The notes below the pieces were generated by a model. It was given only the letters and a program-made list of their open reading frames with translations, was not told where the DNA came from and did no database searches. Made by a program: the position numbers and the translations under genes. A DNA stretch of 15,443 nucleotides, taken from assembly GCA_003833135.1 (NCBI GenBank), contig QZLH01000074.1:123845-139287 (forward strand), written 5' to 3'. Below, one piece after another: positions 10,028 through 15,443 of this stretch (positions are counted from its first letter, which is position 1; each line of letters starts with the position of its first letter). The DNA comes from Oehlia diaphana (lineage: Eukaryota; Glomeromycota; Glomeromycetes; Glomerales; Glomeraceae).

Positions 10028-10877
10028 ATTATATTAGCCAAAAGATATAAAAGTATAAAACAAAACTTTAAATGAATTTTTATTAATATAAAGAGCTGGC
10101 TAAATTAATAAAAACATTGGAAGAATGATTAAAGAGAAGAATCACTGCAATCCCTAACTCACATATATTGGTCTAGAACTTAAAATAAATGAGTAATACT
10201 TTTTCAAACATTGTGTTTTCTTGTAAATGCTAGATTATGTTTATATAATTATAATTTTTACCTTTGATATATATCTAACAAAAATATAATTGCAATAATC
10301 TTAATTATAAATAATAAGTAAATTTGACACTTTATAAAGACTTATACTTCACCTATTTAAATCATTTCTTCTATGTGGTTAAATAATTGTTTTGGTTTAT
10401 TTATTTATAATTTCTCCGAGGAATTTTATTATATTTTATTTTTTTTGTAAACCAGGTAAAAAGAAACAGGGTGGCACATTCAAAACTTTTTTTATTACCT
10501 GTTACAAAATACATTTTGATTGTAATATGTAGAGGAAAAGTTATTTTATTTTTTTTTATTTGCGTATGAAATTTATTACTTATGAATTCAAAGTGTCACA
10601 GTTCTTGAGGACATTAAATTTATGCTTTTTTTGGTTTCAGTTCTTTAATTGATTATACAACTTTTTACAACCAATTTTTACTTTCAAATAAGTTTTTTTA
10701 TTTCTTATTGCTAAAACATTGATGAAAGACAATAAAAAAGATAAACATACTATAATACTGACAAGGCTAATATAAATAATTTATTTTAACTATGTAAAAA
10801 CTTTTTTTCATTTTTTTTTTTACAATCATTAACTAATTTTTAACATAATATCATTTCATGTTACATTTTCCTATCAT
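10028..10877. other. Gene-free A+T-rich stretch
   Basis: Contains poly-T and poly-A tracts (for example about 10440-10447, 10544-10557 and 10803-10820). No gene, RNA or repeat could be supported. Short in-frame scraps after 10080 may be the tail of the preceding pseudogene but are too weak to call. Confidence 0.4.
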
Positions 10878-11186
10878 ATGACTATATATATACAGTATTT
10901 TATAATCTCACATATTGATAATCATTTTTTTATGAACAATCCTTTAAACATTATGACAAAAAAAAAGAAATCCAAATTAACCCAGTGTTCTTCAAAAGTA
11001 GAAACAGATTCATCAGCCATAGCTGGCAGTATTTATAAACAAAATTGCAAACATATTCAAATACTTCATTATATTCACTTTATTAATATCTCTGATAAGC
11101 ATGATATTCACTTTACTGGCAACTTTTGTTGTCAATTTACTAATGACTTTTTACATATGAATAATGCTACTTCAACATCATTAATT

Positions 11187-11858
11187 ATGCTTTTCTGTTT
11201 AATCAAAGGTGAAAAGCCTGATAAAGCTTTTAAAGTTATTATTAAAAAGGATAAAGATGTCAGTGATCTCAAAAAGGTTATCAAGGATGAAATTCCTAAT
11301 GATTTTGCTGGTATTGATGCTAAGAACCTCACATTATGGAAAGTAAATGTCCCTGCTAGTGATAAATCAAAGTTTGAGAGACTAGCAACTTTCATACCAT
11401 ATAATTCTGCTGTTGAAGAAGTGTTACTTGGTGAGAAAATAGAAAATGCAACAGAAGAAGTTGGAAAGGTCTTTAATTATTCACTTGAAAAGGAATGTAT
11501 TCATATTATTATTGAACCACCTGCTACTACTGGTAAGTTTTTATGAAATTATTTCATAACTTATGCTGTTCTCATTAATACCTTAATTCTTATCATTTGT
11601 GGTATCATTTTGCTACCAGAAGGCATCAAAGTTGAGGAAGATGTAAATTCCATTAATAAGGAAGATGTATCTAAAGGCATTGCTAATGATAGACCCACCC
11701 AAAATTGTGAAAAACAAGGTTTTGTTACAAGATATTATAGTATTCCATCACAAACATCACAAACAGTAAAAATTAATTATAGTAGTAATATAACAAGTAA
11801 AAGGAGGTATCAAAAAAATGAAGAAAACGAAAAAATCGCAAAAAGAAAAATAGTATAA
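11187..11858 (+). CDS. Short Crinkler (CRN) N-domain protein, two exons
   Basis: Exons 11187-11532 and 11620-11858 join in phase (GTAAGT donor; intron 87 bp ending CTACCAG) into 194 codons. Residues 1-115 match the Crinkler N-terminal, ubiquitin-like domain: MLFCLIKGEKPDKAFKV at the start, LTLWKVN at 48-54 and IHIIIEPPATT at 105-115. This domain is known from oomycete and Glomeromycotina Crinklers, where it precedes a C-terminal effector domain such as a nuclease or kinase-like module. Here only about 78 residues follow, polar and ending in KRR (176-178) and KRK (190-192), a bipartite nuclear-localisation pattern. No signal peptide is visible. The start at 11187 was chosen because Crinklers begin close to LFCLxKG. 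An ATG at 11157 would add 10 residues, and the frame remains open back to 10878 with no recognised domain. A decoy, regulator or decaying copy are all possible. Confidence 0.68.
11533..11619 (+). other. Intron of the Crinkler gene
   Basis: The donor is GTAAGT and the acceptor TACCAG; phase 1, joining G with AA to give Glu. Its 87 bp matches the introns of the channel-like gene. Reading through instead would stop at the TGA at 11544. Confidence 0.65.
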
Positions 11859-11920
11859 AATGTTTTAAGTTAGGATAAATCATAGAAAATATCATTGTGT
11901 ATTAAACTATGTATAATGGC

Positions 11921-11926
11921 AATAAA
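11921..11926 (+). promoter_or_regulatory. Candidate polyadenylation signal AATAAA
   Basis: An AATAAA lies about 63 bases after the Crinkler stop codon, a usual distance for a fungal transcript end. In DNA this rich in A+T the motif also arises by chance. Confidence 0.35.
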
Positions 11927-12077
11927 GTTTCTTATGCTTATGCTACACAAATAGTATCATTGATGTAAGATTATTATAAGATCTGATTTTTGTAACTTTT
12001 AACAATAGGATAAACTACATTATCATGTTTAAATAATTCATATTTCAACGGAATTTTTTTAAGTTCTTTAACCGACA

Positions 12078-12150
12078 TGTTATTTACATGAACTTTTGAA
12101 AAAGAGCCATTGGATAATTATCTGTCCACCTGCTACAAAGATATTTGCCA
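12078..12150 (+). pseudogene. Possible remnant of a second Crinkler N-domain
   Basis: One frame reads LHELLKKSHWIIICPPATK, resembling the end of the Crinkler domain 600 bp upstream (LEKECIHIIIEPPATT). The two DNA stretches share CCACCTGCTAC exactly. Nothing upstream in any frame gives the LFCLxKG start or the LWK motif, and the frame continues as unrecognised sequence to a stop at 12288-12290. This is a weak call based on one short match. Confidence 0.28.
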
Positions 12151-12299
12151 AGAGTGGAATTGCTAATATAATTTTAATATTTAAAAGGGCACACAAAACT
12201 GATCATTATTATAAAGCTTCCTTCTTAATAAATCAAATATTCTTTTGTCATAGTACAATTTCCAAAGTAAAAAAGAATAAGAGATTTTAGATAATTAAT

Positions 12300-12722
12300 A
12301 AAAATTTTTCATATTTAAATGTTCTAATTCAGTTTTAAATTACCCATCACCATGTAATATATATACATCATAAACTTAATCATTATATCTCAGCTGAAAA
12401 CATTATGACACAAATCTATCTTACATGTGACATCATAATTGTAGGATTAGCGTCATCAATCAAATGAAATTGCTATACAAGTAATATAGGATCATAAGTT
12501 CATAACTATTTAATGTTAATTATTACTTCAATGTATGAACAATTAATTTATGATTCACGTGGAGGAAGTTACGTTTTAAAAGGTGCGTATGTAATTGCTA
12601 AACTAACTGCAAATATTAGTGATAGTCTCCATATGAGTCACTATATAAACTTCAAGTTTCAGCATGCAAACTTAAAATCATTTCATTTAGCCTGAGTCTT
12701 TATGCCAAATTAAATAAATAAC
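12300..12722. other. No gene recognised
   Basis: A 60-codon frame at 12513-12695 (+) gives a peptide that I do not recognise. It has no splice partner or motif and is left uncalled. The remaining sequence is A+T-rich without clear structure. Confidence 0.35.
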
Positions 12723-14724
12723 ATGTCTCAACTTTTTGATGATTGCCTTAACGAAATTTTCGAATATTTAGGAGATGATATAACTAGTTTATATTAGTTA
12801 ATCGTCTTTGGTGTAAAGTTTCCGTGAGAATTTAATGGAGAAATATTGGAATTCATATCGGCTGATTGGGGAAATTGGGCCTTAATTGTTCCCCTAAAAC
12901 TATTAATATTACGTAATCTGATTCTCTAAAACTCAAAAAAAAAATTCCCTTTTTTATGCGTTTAAGCCCCTTTTCACTATGTAGAATCGCGTCTAACTCT
13001 CTTTTTATCATATAAACTATTATGTAAATCACGTCTAACCACTGTCCTTCTTACTAACCCATTGTCCCAAGTACTATGATCTGTCAAAATATTTGACCTT
13101 GTATATTGTGTAATGTGTATTACCTTTAACAATAACATCAATAATAAATATGGAAACAATACGATACACATGAAAATAGGAAAAACCAAAAAGTAAGAAT
13201 AGAATAAATTAGTTAGAAATTAGTTGGAGGTAATATAATATAATATTTACACCAAAAAAAATTTTTTAATTTAAATGTTTTAGTTTGCTAATATCATGCT
13301 AGGAAATATAATTTTATTATAATACATTGCGTACACCTACAATATTGTACATCAATTGAAAGTGAAATAAGTTTCTAGAATATTGACGCGAGTATATATA
13401 ATAAATGTAAAATGGTAAACATAAATATATTTAAGTGGCGTAGTTTAATTTATTGGCTGACAATTGATATGACGGTCCCTCTTAGCTGATCGCAAAATAT
13501 TCCCAAAATTTTAGGGACTTCCTCTATCGGCTATGTATAGTGCTTCGACCTTTGATACTATAATTGCTTGTCTTCCAAGCAAGTCAAAAGAAATTTTGTA
13601 TAAGAATGGAATTATTATTTTAACTCCAATTTCAAAGCTTAATTATACAGCGTTTTGTAAAGTTTTATCAATTGAATATGTTCATTATACATTTTTTTTT
13701 AGACCTAAACATTTATCCTCATACAATAATGTGTGTATATTATCAGAGGAATTATTTAAAATGTTTATGGAACAAATTACTTCTTTAAAAGAATTATATT
13801 TTTTTGATTTTTCAAATACAACTTTAACTTCATATTCTGGAGCGGTTTGAGGAATCTTTCAGAATTACATTGTTCAAATGTTTTTCCTGATTTTTTTTAT
13901 CAATTATCAAAAATTTGTCATAATATATCATCATTAAATATAATATTTAAAGAAGCTACAATGAATGGATTAACAGATTTAATTTCTGTTCAACAAAATT
14001 TAAAATATTTAGTATAACAAAATTTTATGATGACTTGACAAACTGTCATGTATAATTCTTTCTTTAACAGAAAGTCTTTCTGATAGTACTTTAATCAAAT
14101 TACGTTTTAGTGAAGATACTTCATAATATTTATTATCAATTTCAAAAATTTACAAGAACTTGAATTCTCAGCAAATTATTTTAATTATTTAAAAGATTAT
14201 AAAAATTACAAAATTTTAATTTTCCACAATTGCAAATTTTAAAAATTCCTTATCCATATAAGTTTTTAATAAAATTTTTAGAAAATAATGGAAAACATTT
14301 AAAAGAAAATTTATATTAGTGATAGTAATGGTTATAATGATAATTCAATAAATTTATCCATAGCTAATTTTTGTACAAAAATTAGAAAACTTTCTACTGG
14401 ATTTAAATATTATGAATTAGATACATTGAAATTGGTTTTTAATAATTGTCAGTGTCTAGAAAGTATTAAACTTCAGTGCATTCAACTGATTTAAGTGAAA
14501 AGGAAGCATTGGAAATGGTTATGAAATATTCATACGATAATTTATGTGAAATTATATTATCTTATAAGTCTGATGTACGATCAAGTTTACTTCCAGAAGA
14601 GTTTGAATCCTTTTTAATATATTGGAAAAATTGTGTATCCCGAAAATCGCTATCATTAATCATTGTTAATCTTGATTACAAAAGTTTAGATGAAAATGTT
14701 GAAAACATGAAATTAATAGATTAA
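12723..14724 (+). pseudogene. F-box / leucine-rich-repeat-like pseudogene, split by an insertion
   Basis: The start MSQLFDDCLNEIFEYLGDD is a typical F-box; the domain normally binds Skp1 in an SCF ubiquitin ligase. The frame then shifts at about 12793, continues LVNRLWCKVSVRI, and meets a TAA at 12836-12838. After an insertion (12864-13524) the gene resumes with STFDTIIACLPSKSKEILYK and leucine-rich-like blocks. Further shifts fall at about 13845 (to LRNLSELHCSNVFPDFFYQL), around 14014-14060, at 14123-14126, near 14205-14215, near 14310-14318 and at about 14478. The last block is LSEKEALEMVMKYSYDNLCE to a TAA at 14722-14724. Repeated switching of frame while family similarity stays collinear shows a decayed member of the large Rhizophagus F-box family. 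Introns do not explain the breaks because most lack GT...AG borders. Confidence 0.72.
12864..13524. mobile_element. ~661-bp non-coding insertion with 8-bp flanking direct repeat
   Basis: TATCGGCT occurs at 12856-12863 and again at 13525-13532. Deleting the segment and one copy brings the F-box part next to the downstream part of the same gene family, as expected of a transposon with an 8-bp target duplication (hAT-like). Inverted segments lie near both ends: TCCCCTAAAAC...AATATTACG at 12890-12915 and, reversed, GTCCCTAAAA...AATATTTTGCG at 13518-13490. Each end also has a small hairpin (GGGGAA/TTCCCC on the left, GTCCCT/AGGGAC on the right). The inverted segments are not flush with the direct repeats, so the element borders are uncertain. 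No transposase frame is present, so it would be non-autonomous. Confidence 0.5.
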
Positions 14725-15149
14725 ATTTTTTAATAACACCTAATTTTACATATTTAAGTTACAAATTTCGAGGATTCTGATTTTAGTCATATTATTGTAA
14801 TGAAGTTCAACAAATGTTATGTCGATAGATTATGATTTAAAAAGATTTGACAGTATATGTAATTAGTTCAAATTACTTTGTTACTTAAATTCGATTTATA
14901 ATATTTTACAACACTATGCTTACTATTATTATTTTTATTTTGCATAAACAAGTTTGTAATAATCGATTATAAACTTTTAAAAAATATTTCGAATAATTGT
15001 TGATATGTAATAATTATTATTTAATAAATGGAAATCAGAAAATACAAGAAAAAAATATAGTATGTCAAAATAATTACACATCGCATATTTTTATTATAGA
15101 AAAAATGACTATCGTGCGTTATACTCTTATATTAACTATTTATATTCAG
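14725..15149. other. No gene recognised
   Basis: A+T-rich sequence beyond the F-box pseudogene. A short plus-strand frame from 14997 has no recognisable content. Confidence 0.4.
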
Positions 15150-15370
15150 AGAAATGGGATGATCATCTGTACGGTGTACCATTTGGACCAAAAGTGACAA
15201 AATTATTAACTCGCCATCTAACAATGCTAGAAAGATGTTTTTGATACCATTCGAACCGCCTCGATGAGAGGATTCCAATGAGCTATTAATCGTCTTTTTA
15301 CGATCACTAGATGGCGATTTATTGTGCAAAATGGATTCCAACCAATCAGAAAAAAACTGAAATATGGAAC
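15150..15370. repeat. G+C-richer block, candidate dispersed repeat
   Basis: Base composition changes sharply against the surroundings. CGCCATCTA at 15212-15220 is inverted as TAGATGGCG at 15308-15316. On the minus strand a frame stays open from beyond 15341 to 15132 (including [19 protein letters not shown]), but no domain is recognised. Also on the minus strand, TAGCTCATTGG (15285-15275) fits the pol III A-box pattern and GGTTCGAATGG (15257-15247) is close to a B box. Their 17-bp spacing is shorter than in tRNA-derived elements. It resembles sequence I associate with repeated Rhizophagus intergenic DNA, but that is recollection, not a search result. Confidence 0.35.
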
Positions 15371-15443
15371 CGTTTGGCTTTAGTTTTTAACAATATATTT
15401 AATAAAGAAAACACGTTTTGCATTGTTTTAACAATTTTAATGA

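Noticed and set aside
12977..13189. Minus-strand 70-codon frame
   Set aside because: It falls inside the putative 661-bp insertion, crosses short TCACGTCTAAC-type repeats and has no recognisable domain.
1..15443. CRISPR arrays, bacterial operons, ribosome binding sites, rRNA
   Set aside because: No regularly spaced repeats or ribosomal sequence; spliced genes and eukaryotic families show that the DNA is eukaryotic.

Overview
The window looks like nuclear DNA of a fungus with a very A+T-rich genome. The gene families fit an arbuscular mycorrhizal fungus (Glomeromycotina, Rhizophagus-like) best. That assignment is inferred from recognising lineage-expanded families (WD40-linked ion-transport proteins, Crinkler N-domains, F-box/leucine-rich proteins, OTT_1508-type deaminase relatives, BTB proteins), not from a marker gene. 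Genes carry many short introns (71-89 bp) with plain GT...AG borders. Intergenic DNA is long, A+T-rich and full of mobile-element debris.

Layout. 1-274: the right ends of two apparently nested DNA transposons, a hAT-like end sitting inside a Tc1/mariner-like end. 1213-1986: a foldback-like element, two collinear inverted arms each built of degenerate ~11-13 bp repeats around an A+T-rich core. 2000-3960: gene-poor DNA with a repeated non-coding module just upstream of the main gene. 3965-7976 (+): the one long gene that looks intact, eight exons encoding a predicted 1,112-residue WD40-like plus ion-transport-domain membrane protein. All seven intron phases join cleanly, and intron 1 holds a 114-bp inverted-repeat element. 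8256-8558 (-): a broken frame with a BTB/BACK-like stretch and a moderately G+C-richer block. 9430-10027 (+): a pseudogene related to OTT_1508-like deaminases. 11187-11858 (+): a two-exon gene for a short Crinkler protein, an N-domain plus a basic tail with no effector C-domain. Near 12078-12150 lies a possible remnant of a second Crinkler domain. 12723-14724 (+): an F-box/leucine-rich pseudogene with several frameshifts and stops, split by a ~661-bp insertion flanked by an 8-bp direct repeat. 15150-15370: a G+C-richer block that may be a dispersed repeat.

The genes do not form an operon or pathway. The picture is an accessory, repeat-rich region where members of several large families sit side by side: one apparently working channel-like gene, one short Crinkler gene, and at least three decayed copies. 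No rRNA, tRNA, CRISPR or bacterial-type feature was found.
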